A stretch of 64,000 nt of DNA from Methyloversatilis sp. (GTDB lineage Bacteria > Pseudomonadota > Gammaproteobacteria > Burkholderiales > Rhodocyclaceae). The notes beneath the pieces were generated by a model. The model was not told the origin of the DNA. It was given only the letters and a program-made list of their open reading frames with translations, and made no database searches. Positions 23,003 to 32,974 of this stretch are shown in pieces. Every line of letters starts with the position of its first letter. Position 1 is the first letter of the stretch. The stretch covers positions 124,001-188,000 of the forward strand of contig NZ_JAUYNV010000006.1 in assembly GCF_030698125.1 (NCBI RefSeq), read 5' to 3'. The position numbers and the translations under genes were made by a program.

Positions 23003-24616
23003 CTACTTCGCCAGTTCGCTGAATGCCACCCGTTCGTAATTGATGCCGAAGGTGTTCAGCCGCGTCAGGGTCACGCCGAGCACGCTGTCGTTCAGATAGA
23101 TTTCCAGCGTGCGGTCCTGCTGGAACCAGCCGCGCGGCACGATCAGCGTGGCTTCTTCCCCCATCACCTGTACGGCCGGCAGCAGGAAGGCACGGATGAA
23201 TCGCTCGGCGGGTGCGCCGTCTTCCACCTTGGGCCGTATCGCAATCGCGCGCGGCGTGCCCGGCAGCACATGCAGCCCGACCAGCAGTCGGGCGTCGGCT
23301 TCGACCATCAACCAGGACACACGCGCCACTCGCCAGTGCTCGGCATCAGGACCGAACACGGCGACGATCTGCGCGTGCTCGACCGGGCCGGTGTCCGGCG
23401 GCGCGCGCAGGCGATAGCCCATCACGCTGTGGTCGAGCACGGCCCAGCGCTGGGTCGGATAGTGTGCCCGCGCGCTGGCCTGACGTACTGCCAGACCAGC
23501 GCCATCGTGGGCGCGTTCGCCGAAGGTGGCGATGTCGATGAAGTCGCTGTGGCTGTAAATGCGGGCCGGCGGCGGCTGCACGAACTCGCTGCCGCTGATC
23601 AGGAAGTGCATGGCTTCGAAGCCAAGGGCGATATCGATGTCGCCGGCACCGACGCGCCGCTGGAAGCGGCGCGGATTGGCGGCGTGGCACCACGGCTTGT
23701 AGAGAAGCAGCAGCAGGCGGCCCGCTGAAACAGGGTGGCAATCAGCGCCCAGACCGAGATGTTCCGGTGACAGACCTTGCTTGAGCCCCGCCACGACGCG
23801 CTCGATCTCGCTGGCCAGCCGGGCCGAACCGAGCCGGCGCAGCGATGGCGTGCGGGCGAACACCTCCAGCGGCTTGGCGCCGTTGTCGCGGTTGAGGTCG
23901 ATGGCGTAGGTCTTGGCGTCGGTGCCGCCGAACACGGGCATGATTTCGGTCAGGCTGGCGTACTGGTCCGCCCAGCGGCACACCCATTCGAATTCGCGCG
24001 GACTGCGGCCATACGGGTTCGACAGGTCGATCAGCAGCACGCAGCAGTAGGATTCGGCTGCGCTCTGCGGATAGCCACCCTCCTTCAGGCTGTCGGCCAC
24101 CTGTTGCGTGGCGAAACCCCATTCGTCGGCCGTGCTGAAATAACCGTGCAATTCCAGCCACATGCCGCGCGGGATCGTTCTCCGGGCGCGGAAGTACTCG
24201 ATCACCGCCCGGCCGGCATACAGCACGCAGCGTTGGCAGACCAGCGCGAGTTGCGTGTCGGACAGCGGATGTACGCCGGTCTGCTCGGCCGCCTGAGCAT
24301 AGGCCTGCGCCATGCCCAGCCACAGGGCAACGACCTGGCGCAGCACCGGATCTTCCGCGCCGCCCGGAATCACCGGCCGGCTGCTGTAGCGCACTGCCAG
24401 ACTTTCCTGCAGGAAATGAAGCGGTGCCCGCATGGCTTCCAGCACATCGAGATAATCCGGGCTGCGCGGCGGTGTCTGCCTGAGACCGTACAGCAGCCGG
24501 GTCAACGTATCGCGCACCCGCGGCACATTGGTCAGCGGCAATTCCGCAATCAGCGTCGTGCATTGGTGGACGTCGCGGTAGTTCAGTGTGCCGGGCAGGG
24601 GCGGAATGTCGGTCAT
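23003..24616 (-). CDS. Uncharacterised protein with PilZ-like C-terminal signature (paralog A)
   Basis: 537 aa; RWAVLDHSVMGYRLR...VSWLMVEADARLLVGLHVLPGTP; 4-nt overlap with upstream paralog. Confidence 0.75.
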   Translation of the reverse strand: MTDIPPLPGTLNYRDVHQCTTLIAELPLTNVPRVRDTLTRLLYGLRQTPPRSPDYLDVLEAMRAPLHFLQESLAVRYSSRPVIPGGAEDPVLRQVVALWLGMAQAYAQAAEQTGVHPLSDTQLALVCQRCVLYAGRAVIEYFRARRTIPRGMWLELHGYFSTADEWGFATQQVADSLKEGGYPQSAAESYCCVLLIDLSNPYGRSPREFEWVCRWADQYASLTEIMPVFGGTDAKTYAIDLNRDNGAKPLEVFARTPSLRRLGSARLASEIERVVAGLKQGLSPEHLGLGADCHPVSAGRLLLLLYKPWCHAANPRRFQRRVGAGDIDIALGFEAMHFLISGSEFVQPPPARIYSHSDFIDIATFGERAHDGAGLAVRQASARAHYPTQRWAVLDHSVMGYRLRAPPDTGPVEHAQIVAVFGPDAEHWRVARVSWLMVEADARLLVGLHVLPGTPRAIAIRPKVEDGAPAERFIRAFLLPAVQVMGEEATLIVPRGWFQQDRTLEIYLNDSVLGVTLTRLNTFGINYERVAFSELAK

Positions 24617-26163
24617 GCTGCCGGCTCGATACGCGCGAGGTCGAAATCGGCGCCGCGCTCCAGCGATTCAACCAGCCGCACGCGCCGCCGGCCCGCGTCG
24701 CCCGACAGCAGGATGTCGCGTGACTTGCGATACCAGCCTGACGGCAGCGCAACGCATTCCGGCTGGCCGATTCGCTCGACGGCCGGCATCAGCAGTCCGT
24801 GCCCCTGATGTTCGCCCTGGCCGTCGGGTGCGCGGGCCAGTCCGACCGGCTGGGGGGTGCCGGCGAGCAGGCTGATGCCGATCTGCAGTTCGACGCCGTT
24901 CGCCATGACCCAGCAGATGTGGGCCAGCATGAACTGGGTGGCATTGTCCGGCCGTACCGCCAGCAGCATGCCGTTGCTCACGCGCATGCCGTCGCCGCCG
25001 ATACGACGGCCCAGCCGCAGACCGGTGGCGCTGTCGTCGAGGATGCGCCAGTCTTCCACCAGATAACCAGTGGCGGTGGTGGCGGGCGCGCTGGCCGATT
25101 GCACTGAGTCGAGTGCAGCGGCGTCACCGCCAAGAAACTGCTGCACCGCCAGCATGCCGACGACCACCGATGCATTCTGCTGCAGCGGCCGCCTCGGTTC
25201 GGCGCGTGTCAGGCCACCGCGGCAGCAGTGCGTGTGCAGGTGGCGCAGCAGGCGGTCCGCCTGGGCCGGGCTCAGTTCGTCGCCCAGACGCAGCGCGACC
25301 GGCGTTTCACCCTGCGCAAGCAGACCCAGGCGCTTGCGGATGCCGTGTGAAAACTCGTCCAGCACCAGCCAGCGCAGCGAGCTTTCGCGCTGCGCTGCCC
25401 GCGCGATTGCCTCGTCGCTCGACAGGTCGAGCATCAGCGGCGGCAGCGCGCACTGATGGATCGCAGTGTCGAGCAACGCCACCTTGCCCGACCACTTGCC
25501 GAGCCAGCGGTACAGCATGCGCAACTGGCGGTGCGTCAGACCGAACGGGCTGGCGGTGTGCATCAGCACGCACAGCACATAGGCGGCGCGCACGCTGGTG
25601 GGCCGTTCTTCATTCAGCGTGTCGTCCTGGATCTTGCGTTCGGCCGCCCCGAGTTTTTCCGCCGCTTCATAGCAGGCATGGGTGCGCCGCCAATAGCCGG
25701 CCGGGGGCAGATGGGCGGCACGCATTGCATCAAGCTGCATCTGAGACAGCGCGCTCAGCGCGCGGTGCGCAATCAGCCCGACCTGTCCGGCGACGCCGCC
25801 GTCGCCATCAAGCGCCGCGGCCAGGCAGTGCAGGTAGGACGTTGCCAGCGCATCCCACATCGCCTGATTGGCATCGAGGGCTGCGCGCTCGCCGGCCGAC
25901 AGCGGCAGCGGCCGGCCGGCAAAGCGGCTCGACGCGCCGGCTTGCGCATGCAGCACGGCAGCGCGCAGCTCTTCGATCACGCGCAAACGCTCGCCCGCCG
26001 TCATGCGATAGCGGTTCAGAAGATTGATCTGGCCGAGCAGGCTGGCCTGCGCATTCAGTGGCTGCGTGCTGTCGAGCTGCTGCAGCCAGTCGCGCGCCGC
26101 CCGGGCTGTGCCGAGCTCGGGCGGGTGCGTCAGTGCGGTGGCAGGCAGAGCGAACGGGTGCAT
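24613..26163 (-). CDS. Uncharacterised protein with PilZ-like C-terminal signature (paralog B)
   Basis: Start MHPFALPATALTHPPELG; DWRILDDSATGLRLG...ICWVMANGVELQIGISLLAGTP aligns with paralog A. Confidence 0.75.
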   Translation of the reverse strand: MHPFALPATALTHPPELGTARAARDWLQQLDSTQPLNAQASLLGQINLLNRYRMTAGERLRVIEELRAAVLHAQAGASSRFAGRPLPLSAGERAALDANQAMWDALATSYLHCLAAALDGDGGVAGQVGLIAHRALSALSQMQLDAMRAAHLPPAGYWRRTHACYEAAEKLGAAERKIQDDTLNEERPTSVRAAYVLCVLMHTASPFGLTHRQLRMLYRWLGKWSGKVALLDTAIHQCALPPLMLDLSSDEAIARAAQRESSLRWLVLDEFSHGIRKRLGLLAQGETPVALRLGDELSPAQADRLLRHLHTHCCRGGLTRAEPRRPLQQNASVVVGMLAVQQFLGGDAAALDSVQSASAPATTATGYLVEDWRILDDSATGLRLGRRIGGDGMRVSNGMLLAVRPDNATQFMLAHICWVMANGVELQIGISLLAGTPQPVGLARAPDGQGEHQGHGLLMPAVERIGQPECVALPSGWYRKSRDILLSGDAGRRRVRLVESLERGADFDLARIEPAA

Positions 26164-26320
26164 TGCGATCTTGCAGCGGATAGCGATACCTGATTCTATG
26201 TGCCTGCCGCTGTTTGCGTGCGCGCACCCGTCTTGATCGCGCGCTTTTTTTGATCGGCTGCGGCATCGCAACCCGCGGGCATGCGCTGCCCGTGCCAAGT
26301 CACCAGACCGGGAGATCGAC

Positions 26321-26731
26321 ATGTTATCGAGACGCCTGCTGTGCATCGTCACTGTGGCGTGCAGCCCGGCCGCGCTGGCGCAGCCGGTCGAGGACGCAGA
26401 CGGACGACTTACCGACCCGGCCGGCCGGGTGCTGTACACCTTCGATCGCGACAGCGCAGGTGCCAGCGCCTGCAAGGATGAGTGCGCCGTGCAGTGGCCG
26501 CCTTTTTCCGCGCAGGCCGATACGTCGGCAAAGCCGGCCTTCCCGCTGTTGCGCCGTGACGATGGCCGCCTGCAATGGGCGCATCACGGCAAGCCGTTGT
26601 ACTACTTTGTGGGTGATGTGAAACCGGGCCAGGCCAGCGGCGACGGCCTGGGCGGCACCTGGCATGTCGCGCGCACCCGTCCTGCGGCGACACCCGACGG
26701 CGGGCCCGATTACAGCCCCAAAGGCTACTGA
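26321..26731 (+). CDS. COG4315-type secreted repeat protein (YxFDxD/YYFxxD motifs)
   Basis: Signal peptide; GRVLYTFDRDSAGASACKDECAVQWPPF...GKPLYYFVGDVKPGQASGDG. Confidence 0.85.
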   Translation: MLSRRLLCIVTVACSPAALAQPVEDADGRLTDPAGRVLYTFDRDSAGASACKDECAVQWPPFSAQADTSAKPAFPLLRRDDGRLQWAHHGKPLYYFVGDVKPGQASGDGLGGTWHVARTRPAATPDGGPDYSPKGY

Positions 26732-26753
26732 GCGGCGCTGCCTGCCGGCGGGA

Positions 26754-27641
26754 TCAGTTGTCCCTCGGGCGCACGCACCACATCAGCCGTGCCATGTCGC
26801 CCGCTTCGCCGCACAACACCGCATTCTGTCCGAAGGCGGCGCCTATCCGCAGCGCTTCCTCCGGGCTGAGGCCGGCGCACAGCAGCGCCGGTTCGGTCCA
26901 GCCGGCGACGCCATCGTCCGGCCAGTTCATGGCTTCGCACACCGGCAGGCCGCGCTGCACCAGCAGCGCGCGCAGGGCGGTGTGCGCGGCGTGGTTGGCA
27001 TCTTTTTCGCAGCGCGACGACCACGGATTGGCGGCGGAAATGACCGCCCAGCGGGTCTGTCCGTGTTCGGCCAGCCAGTGCTCGAGCAGCGGTTCGGGCG
27101 TGCCGATGCGCAGCGTGGCCGGCCCGCCGGGCAGGTCGGCCGCATAGGCGGTGTCTTCGTAGGCCGCGACCAGCTCGGGCGTAACCGCCACCACCGGCAG
27201 CCCCAGCCGCGCCAGCAGCGTGGCGCGCCACAGCGCGGCGGGTATCCGCGGGCGGGCCGCGCCTTCGCGCTGCTTCGCACTCCAGACCGACCCCGGAAAA
27301 TGCGCGTCGTCCGGCCACCGGGCGATGACGTGCCAGTGCAGGTGCGGCACCATGTTTCCGAGGCTGCCCAGGTTGATCTTGTCCGGCTGGGCGATTTCAC
27401 GCACGGCGCGTTCGACCTGCCACACCACCTCCATCAGGTGCTGGCGGTCGGCGTCGCCCAGATCGGTCATTTCACGCACATGCGCATTCCAGACCACGCG
27501 CAGGAAGGCCGGATGGTCGGCATCGCGCGCGTCGATGATGCGCAGCCGCTCATCGCGCCACAGCCAGTGGTGGCCCGGTGCATCACCGCAGATCAGGCAG
27601 GCGGGGACATGATTGCCGGCGTTCGACGCGTCGGCGCTCAA
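26754..27641 (-). CDS. HIT-family hydrolase fused to DUF3293
   Basis: [13 protein letters not shown] (HIT His triad) followed by [21 protein letters not shown]...[23 protein letters not shown] (DUF3293-like). Confidence 0.8.
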   Translation of the reverse strand: MSADASNAGNHVPACLICGDAPGHHWLWRDERLRIIDARDADHPAFLRVVWNAHVREMTDLGDADRQHLMEVVWQVERAVREIAQPDKINLGSLGNMVPHLHWHVIARWPDDAHFPGSVWSAKQREGAARPRIPAALWRATLLARLGLPVVAVTPELVAAYEDTAYAADLPGGPATLRIGTPEPLLEHWLAEHGQTRWAVISAANPWSSRCEKDANHAAHTALRALLVQRGLPVCEAMNWPDDGVAGWTEPALLCAGLSPEEALRIGAAFGQNAVLCGEAGDMARLMWCVRPRDN

Positions 27642-29260
27642 TCTTCGATGCCCTGGCTGGCGAGGTATTCCTCGTAGCCGCCGCGGTAATCGGTGATCTG
27701 TCCATCGGCGCGCATTTCCAGCACGCGCGTGGCCAGCGTCGATACGAAGGCGCGGTCGTGCGACACGAAGAACAGCGTGCCTTCGAAGGCGTCGAGACCG
27801 GCATTCAGCGACTCGATCGATTCCATGTCCATGTGATTGGTCGGCTCGTCGAGCAGCAGCACATTCTTCCGCTGCAGCATCAGCCGGCCGAACATCATGC
27901 GGCCCTGTTCGCCGCCGGACAGCACGCGCACCTTTTTCTTCACGTCTTCGCCGCCGAACAGCAGCCGGCCGAGCGTGCCGCGGATCAGCGTGATCGCGTC
28001 ATCGCCCTCGTAACCGCCCTCGCGCACGTAGCCGCTGATCCAGTCGGTCAGATTCAGGTCGCTGTCGAAATCGGTCGTGTGGTCCTGCGCGAAATAGCCC
28101 AGCCGGGCCTTTTCCGCCCACTTGATCGCGCCGTGCTGCGGTGACAGCTCGCCCACCAGCAGCTTGAGGAAAGTGGTCTTGCCGACACCGTTCTCGCCGA
28201 TGATGGCGACGCGGTCGCCGCCGTCGAAGGTGGCGGTGAAGCCCTTCAGGATCTGCGGGCCGCCGTCGTAGCCGAACACCACGTTTTCCAGTTCGACCGC
28301 CTGACGGTGCAGCTTTTCCTTCGGGTCGTACTCGAAGCGTATCCACGGGTACTGCCGCGAACTCGGCTTGAATTCCTCAATCTTGATCTTGTCGATCATC
28401 TTCAGGCGCGATGTGGCCTGCTTGGACTTGGACGCATTGGCCGAGAAGCGGCGCACGAAGCTCTGCAGGTCGGCCACGCGTTCCTTGGCCTTGGCGTTCG
28501 CCGCGGCGACCCGCTCGCGCGCCTGCGTCGATGCCTCGATGTAGTCGTCCCAGGTGCCCGGATAGACGCGGATGGTCGCGTAATCGAGGTCGGCCATGTG
28601 GGTGCACACCTGGTTCAGGAAGTGACGGTCGTGGCTGATGATGATCATCGTGCTGTTGCGTTCGTTCAGCACGTGTTCGAGCCAGCGGATGGTGTTGATG
28701 TCGAGATTGTTGGTCGGTTCGTCGAGCAGCAGCACATCCGGGTTGGCAAACAGCGCCTGGCACAGCAGCACGCGCAGTTTCCAGCCGGGTGCGACTTCGC
28801 GCATCGGTCCGGTGTGCTGTTCCGTCGGAATGCCGACACCGAGCAACAGTTCGCCGGCGCGCGCTTCGGCGGTGTAGCCGTCGTATTCTGCGAATTCGCC
28901 TTCGAGCTCGGCGGCGCGCATGTAGTCCTCTTCGGTCGCCTCCGGATTCGCGTAGAGAGCGTCCTTCTCCTGCATGCAGGTCCACATTTCAGCGTGACCC
29001 ATCATGACCACGTCGATCACCCGCAGGTCTTCGAAGGCGAACTGGTCCTGACGCAGGAAGGCCATGCGCTCGTGCGGATCGAGCACGACGTTGCCGGCGG
29101 TCGGTTCGAGCACGCCGGCGAGGATTTTCATGAAGGTCGACTTGCCGGCGCCATTGGCGCCGATCAGGCCGTAGCGGAAGCCGCCGCCGAATTTGATGCT
29201 GACATTGTCGAACAGCGGCTTGGCACCGAACTGCATGGTGATGTTGGAAGCGGACAGCAT
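27638..29260 (-). CDS. ABC-F family ATPase (YbiT-like)
   Basis: Two Walker A motifs ([18 protein letters not shown]) and two ABC signatures; [27 protein letters not shown]. Confidence 0.93.
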   Translation of the reverse strand: MLSASNITMQFGAKPLFDNVSIKFGGGFRYGLIGANGAGKSTFMKILAGVLEPTAGNVVLDPHERMAFLRQDQFAFEDLRVIDVVMMGHAEMWTCMQEKDALYANPEATEEDYMRAAELEGEFAEYDGYTAEARAGELLLGVGIPTEQHTGPMREVAPGWKLRVLLCQALFANPDVLLLDEPTNNLDINTIRWLEHVLNERNSTMIIISHDRHFLNQVCTHMADLDYATIRVYPGTWDDYIEASTQARERVAAANAKAKERVADLQSFVRRFSANASKSKQATSRLKMIDKIKIEEFKPSSRQYPWIRFEYDPKEKLHRQAVELENVVFGYDGGPQILKGFTATFDGGDRVAIIGENGVGKTTFLKLLVGELSPQHGAIKWAEKARLGYFAQDHTTDFDSDLNLTDWISGYVREGGYEGDDAITLIRGTLGRLLFGGEDVKKKVRVLSGGEQGRMMFGRLMLQRKNVLLLDEPTNHMDMESIESLNAGLDAFEGTLFFVSHDRAFVSTLATRVLEMRADGQITDYRGGYEEYLASQGIED

Positions 29261-29424
29261 GGCACTCACGGAAAATTGAACGCGCGGATGCGCAAGAGGC
29301 CGGATTGTACCGGAGCGCACCCGCGGGCCGTTCGGGTCGGTGCAGCGCCCGGGTGGCAGGGGGAGGTCGCAGGGGTACAATTCGCGGCCTGAATTTCAAT
29401 GCGGATCGCGACCGCCCAACGCCC

Positions 29425-30747
29425 ATGGTGCCTCATCTGACCACCGCGCTCACCGGCCCGCTGCTCGCGCTGGAGCGCTGTTTCCTGGAACGCCAGACCG
29501 ACATCGAACAGTGGTTCCGGTCGCAGTGGCTGGAGCATTCGCCGCCCTTTTATGCCTCGGTCGACTTGCGCAACGCCGGCTTCAAGCTGGCGCCGGTCGA
29601 CACCAATCTGTTTCCCGGCGGCTTCAACAACCTCAACGCCGCCTTTTTGCCGCTGTGCGTGCAGGCGACGATGACGGCGATAGAAAAGCTGTGTCCGGAA
29701 GCGCGCAATCTGGTGCTGGTGCCCGAGAACCACACCCGCAACCTGTTCTATCTGCGCAATGTGGCGCGGCTCGCGCACATCCTCAAGCTCGCCGGGCTGC
29801 ACGTACGCATCGGCAGCGTGCTGCCGGACATCACCGCGCCGACGACGCTGGACCTGGGAGATGGTCAGAGCCTGCTGCTCGAACCGCTGATCCGCCTGCC
29901 GGGCGGGCGACGCATCGGCGTCGAAGGTTTCGATCCGTGCGCCATCCTGCTCAACAATGACCTGTCAGCCGGCGTGCCCGAGGTGCTGCAGAACGTGCAC
30001 GAACAGACCGTCATTCCGCCGCTGCATGCCGGCTGGACGACCCGTCGCAAGTCGCAGCACTTCGAAGCCTACAGCGAGGTGTCGCGCAGCTTTGCGTCGG
30101 TCATGGAGATCGACCCCTGGCTCATCGATCCGATGTTTGACGTCTGCCACGACATCAACTTCCACGAACGCAGCGGCGAAGAGTGTCTGGCGACACGGGT
30201 CGGCGCGCTGCTGGCGCGCATCCGCGACAAGTACGCCCAGCACAGCATCGATCACGACCCCTTCGTCATCGTGAAGGCGGATGCCGGCACCTACGGCATG
30301 GGCATCATGACGGTGCGCGATCCGTCCGAAATCGTCGGTCTGAACCGCAAGCAGCGCAACAAGATGGCCGTCATCAAGGAAGGCATGGAAGTCAGCTCCG
30401 TGCTGATCCAGGAAGGCGTGCCCACCTTCGAGACCGTGGACGGCGGCGTCGCCGAGCCGGTGGTGTACATGATGGACCGCTATGTCGTCGGGGGTTTCTA
30501 CCGCGTGCATGCCGAGCGCGGTCGCGACGAGAACCTGAACGCGCCCGGCATGCACTTCAAGCCGCTGGCGTTCGAATCCTGCTGCACGATGCCCGATCCG
30601 GGCTGCGAGCCGGATGCGCCGCCGAACCGGTTCTACGCGTATGGGGTGGTGGCGCGCCTTGCGCTGCTGGCGGCCAGCATCGAGCTCGACCGCGGCCTGC
30701 CGCTCGACGGCCAGGATGAAGCCGTCGAAACCGAACTGCGCGGCTGA
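29425..30747 (+). CDS. gshA: Glutamate--cysteine ligase, proteobacterial type
   Basis: FYASVDLRNAGFKLAPVDTNLFPGGFNNL...VIVKADAGTYGMGIMTVRD; upstream of gshB. Confidence 0.93.
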   Translation: MVPHLTTALTGPLLALERCFLERQTDIEQWFRSQWLEHSPPFYASVDLRNAGFKLAPVDTNLFPGGFNNLNAAFLPLCVQATMTAIEKLCPEARNLVLVPENHTRNLFYLRNVARLAHILKLAGLHVRIGSVLPDITAPTTLDLGDGQSLLLEPLIRLPGGRRIGVEGFDPCAILLNNDLSAGVPEVLQNVHEQTVIPPLHAGWTTRRKSQHFEAYSEVSRSFASVMEIDPWLIDPMFDVCHDINFHERSGEECLATRVGALLARIRDKYAQHSIDHDPFVIVKADAGTYGMGIMTVRDPSEIVGLNRKQRNKMAVIKEGMEVSSVLIQEGVPTFETVDGGVAEPVVYMMDRYVVGGFYRVHAERGRDENLNAPGMHFKPLAFESCCTMPDPGCEPDAPPNRFYAYGVVARLALLAASIELDRGLPLDGQDEAVETELRG

Positions 30748-31694
30748 TGATGCAATTCGCCTTCATCGTCGATCCGCTCGACGCGCTCAAGCCGGTCAAG
30801 GATTCCAGCATCGCGATGATGCGCGAGGCGGCGCGCCGCGGCCACGAGATCTGGACCGTGCAGCGCGAGGCGCTGAGCCTGTCCGGCAGCGAGCTGTCGG
30901 CGAGCGCACTGCGCATCGATCTCGCGCAAGGCGACCAGCCCTGGTACAGCCCGGCCGGTGTCGAGACGCGCGCGCTGCGCGACTTCGACGCCGTGCTGAT
31001 GCGGCAGGACCCGCCGTTCGACTTCGAATACATCACCGCCACCTGGATGCTCGAACGTGCCGCCGCCGCTGGTGCGCGCGTGTTCAACCATCCGCGTGCG
31101 GTGCGCGATCACTCGGAGAAGGTGTCGATCTGCGAATTTCCCGAGCTGATCACGCCGACCCTGGTGACGCGCGACGTGGCGGCGATCAATGCCTTCATCG
31201 ACCTGCATCGCGACAGCATCCTCAAACCGCTCGACGGCATGGGCGGCTCGCGCATCTTCCGCGTGCGCGCCGATGACCCGAACCGCAACGTCATCATCGA
31301 AACGCTGACCGGCGACGGCCGCGACACGCTGATGGCGCAGCGCTTCATCCCGGACATCGCGCAGGGCGACAAGCGCATCCTGCTGATCGACGGCGAGCCG
31401 GTGCCGTTCTGCCTTGCGCGCATCCCGAAGGCCGGCGAGACGCGCGGCAATCTGGCGGTCGGCGGGCGCGGCGTGGCGCAGCCGCTGTCCGAAGCCGACT
31501 GGCGGATCGCCCGCGCGCTCGGCCCGGTGCTCGCCGCGCGCGGCCTGCTGCTGGTCGGGCTGGACGTCATCGGCGACCGGCTCACCGAAATCAACGTCAC
31601 CAGCCCGACCTGCTTCGTGGAAATCACCGAACAGACCGGCTTCGATGTCGCTGCGATGTTCGTCGACGCGCTCGAACGTGCGGCAACGCGCTAG
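30747..31694 (+). CDS. gshB: Glutathione synthase
   Basis: FAFIVDPLDALKPVKDSSIAMMREAARRGHEIW...ILKPLDGMGGSRIFR. Confidence 0.97.
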   Translation: MMQFAFIVDPLDALKPVKDSSIAMMREAARRGHEIWTVQREALSLSGSELSASALRIDLAQGDQPWYSPAGVETRALRDFDAVLMRQDPPFDFEYITATWMLERAAAAGARVFNHPRAVRDHSEKVSICEFPELITPTLVTRDVAAINAFIDLHRDSILKPLDGMGGSRIFRVRADDPNRNVIIETLTGDGRDTLMAQRFIPDIAQGDKRILLIDGEPVPFCLARIPKAGETRGNLAVGGRGVAQPLSEADWRIARALGPVLAARGLLLVGLDVIGDRLTEINVTSPTCFVEITEQTGFDVAAMFVDALERAATR

Positions 31695-32700
31695 CGCTTT
31701 CGTTGCGCTGCTGTGGCTGTGCGGGCTGCTCACCGGCTGCGCGCGCGAGCCGGTGGAGCGGCAGGAATCCTTCGTGTTCGGCACCCGGGTCGAAGTCGTC
31801 GTCTACGGCGTCGACCGCGCGCAGGCGCGTGATGCGCTGGGCGAGGTACTGCGCGAATTCGACCGCCTGCATCGCCTGCTGCACGCCTGGCAGCCGTCGG
31901 AACTGACGCGCATCAATTCGGCCATTGCCGCCGGCCAGCCCGCCGACATCAACGACGAAATGGAGCAGCTGCTCGCTGACGCAAAGGCCACGGCGCTGCG
32001 CGGCGAAGACCTGTTCAATCCGGCTGCCGGTGCGCTGATCGCCGCATGGGGGTTCCATGCCGACGAATTCCTGCCGCGGCGGCCCGATGCAGCGACGCTG
32101 TCGGCGTTGATCGCAGCGCGACCGCGCATGGCCGATGTCGGCATCGACGCCGGGCCGGCCGGCGGCCATCGCCTCAGCAGCCGCAACACTGCCGTGCAGT
32201 TCGACCTGGGCGGCTACGCCAAGGGTTACGCGCTCGACCGCGCGGCCGCCTTGCTGCGCGCGCGCGGTGTGCGCAATGCGTTGATCAATATCGGCGGCAA
32301 CGTGATGGCGCTGGGCCGCAAGGGTGACCAGCCCTGGCGCGTCGGCATCCAGCACCCGCGCAAGTCCGAGGCGCTGGCCAGCGTCGAGTTGCGCGACGGC
32401 GAAGCCATCGGCACCTCGGGTGACTATCAGCGCTACTTCGAACTTGACGGCGAGCGGCTGTGCCACCTGATCGATCCGCGCGATGGCCAGCCGGTGCGCC
32501 ACACGCAGTCGCTGACCGTGCTGATTCCTGCTGCGCCCGGTGCCGGTGCGCGCTCGGACGCCGACAGCAAGCCACTGTTCATCGCCGGGCGCGACGACTG
32601 GCAGGCGCTGGCCGCGCGCATGCGCGTCAGTCACGCGCTGCGCGTCGACCGGGACGGCAGCGTGGTCGCTACACCGGACATGCAGGCGCGGCTGCGCTGA
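31678..32700 (+). CDS. apbE: FAD:protein FMN transferase (ApbE lipoprotein)
   Basis: GTG start, lipobox LLTGC, DLGGYAKGYALDRAA, NIGGNVMALG, GTSGDYQRYFELDGERLCHLIDPRDGQP. Confidence 0.92.
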   Translation: MRQRASAFVALLWLCGLLTGCAREPVERQESFVFGTRVEVVVYGVDRAQARDALGEVLREFDRLHRLLHAWQPSELTRINSAIAAGQPADINDEMEQLLADAKATALRGEDLFNPAAGALIAAWGFHADEFLPRRPDAATLSALIAARPRMADVGIDAGPAGGHRLSSRNTAVQFDLGGYAKGYALDRAAALLRARGVRNALINIGGNVMALGRKGDQPWRVGIQHPRKSEALASVELRDGEAIGTSGDYQRYFELDGERLCHLIDPRDGQPVRHTQSLTVLIPAAPGAGARSDADSKPLFIAGRDDWQALAARMRVSHALRVDRDGSVVATPDMQARLR

Positions 32701-32815
32701 GCGATCTGCGCTGCGCCGACCGCGCGGCCGCGGAACGTTTCGAATAAATCCGCCGCGTGGTGAAACCGGCCGGCGCGTTGCCGGTCCTCATGACGTCAAG
32801 TCAATCCCGAGCGCC

Positions 32816-32974
32816 ATGACCGTTCGTTTCAAAGGCAACAAGCAATCGCTGCCCAGCCGGCCGTGTGCCGCCTGCGGCCGTGAAATGACCTGGCGCAAGT
32901 CCTGGGCGAAGAACTGGGAACAGGTGAAGTACTGCTCCGACGCCTGCCGTCGCAAGGGCGTGCCGCATGGCTGA
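32816..32974 (+). CDS. DUF2256 small zinc-ribbon-like protein
   Basis: MTVRFKGNKQSLPSRPCAACGREMTWRKSWAKNWEQVKYCSDACRRKG, 52 aa, two CxxC/CxxxC pairs. Confidence 0.88.
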   Translation: MTVRFKGNKQSLPSRPCAACGREMTWRKSWAKNWEQVKYCSDACRRKGVPHG

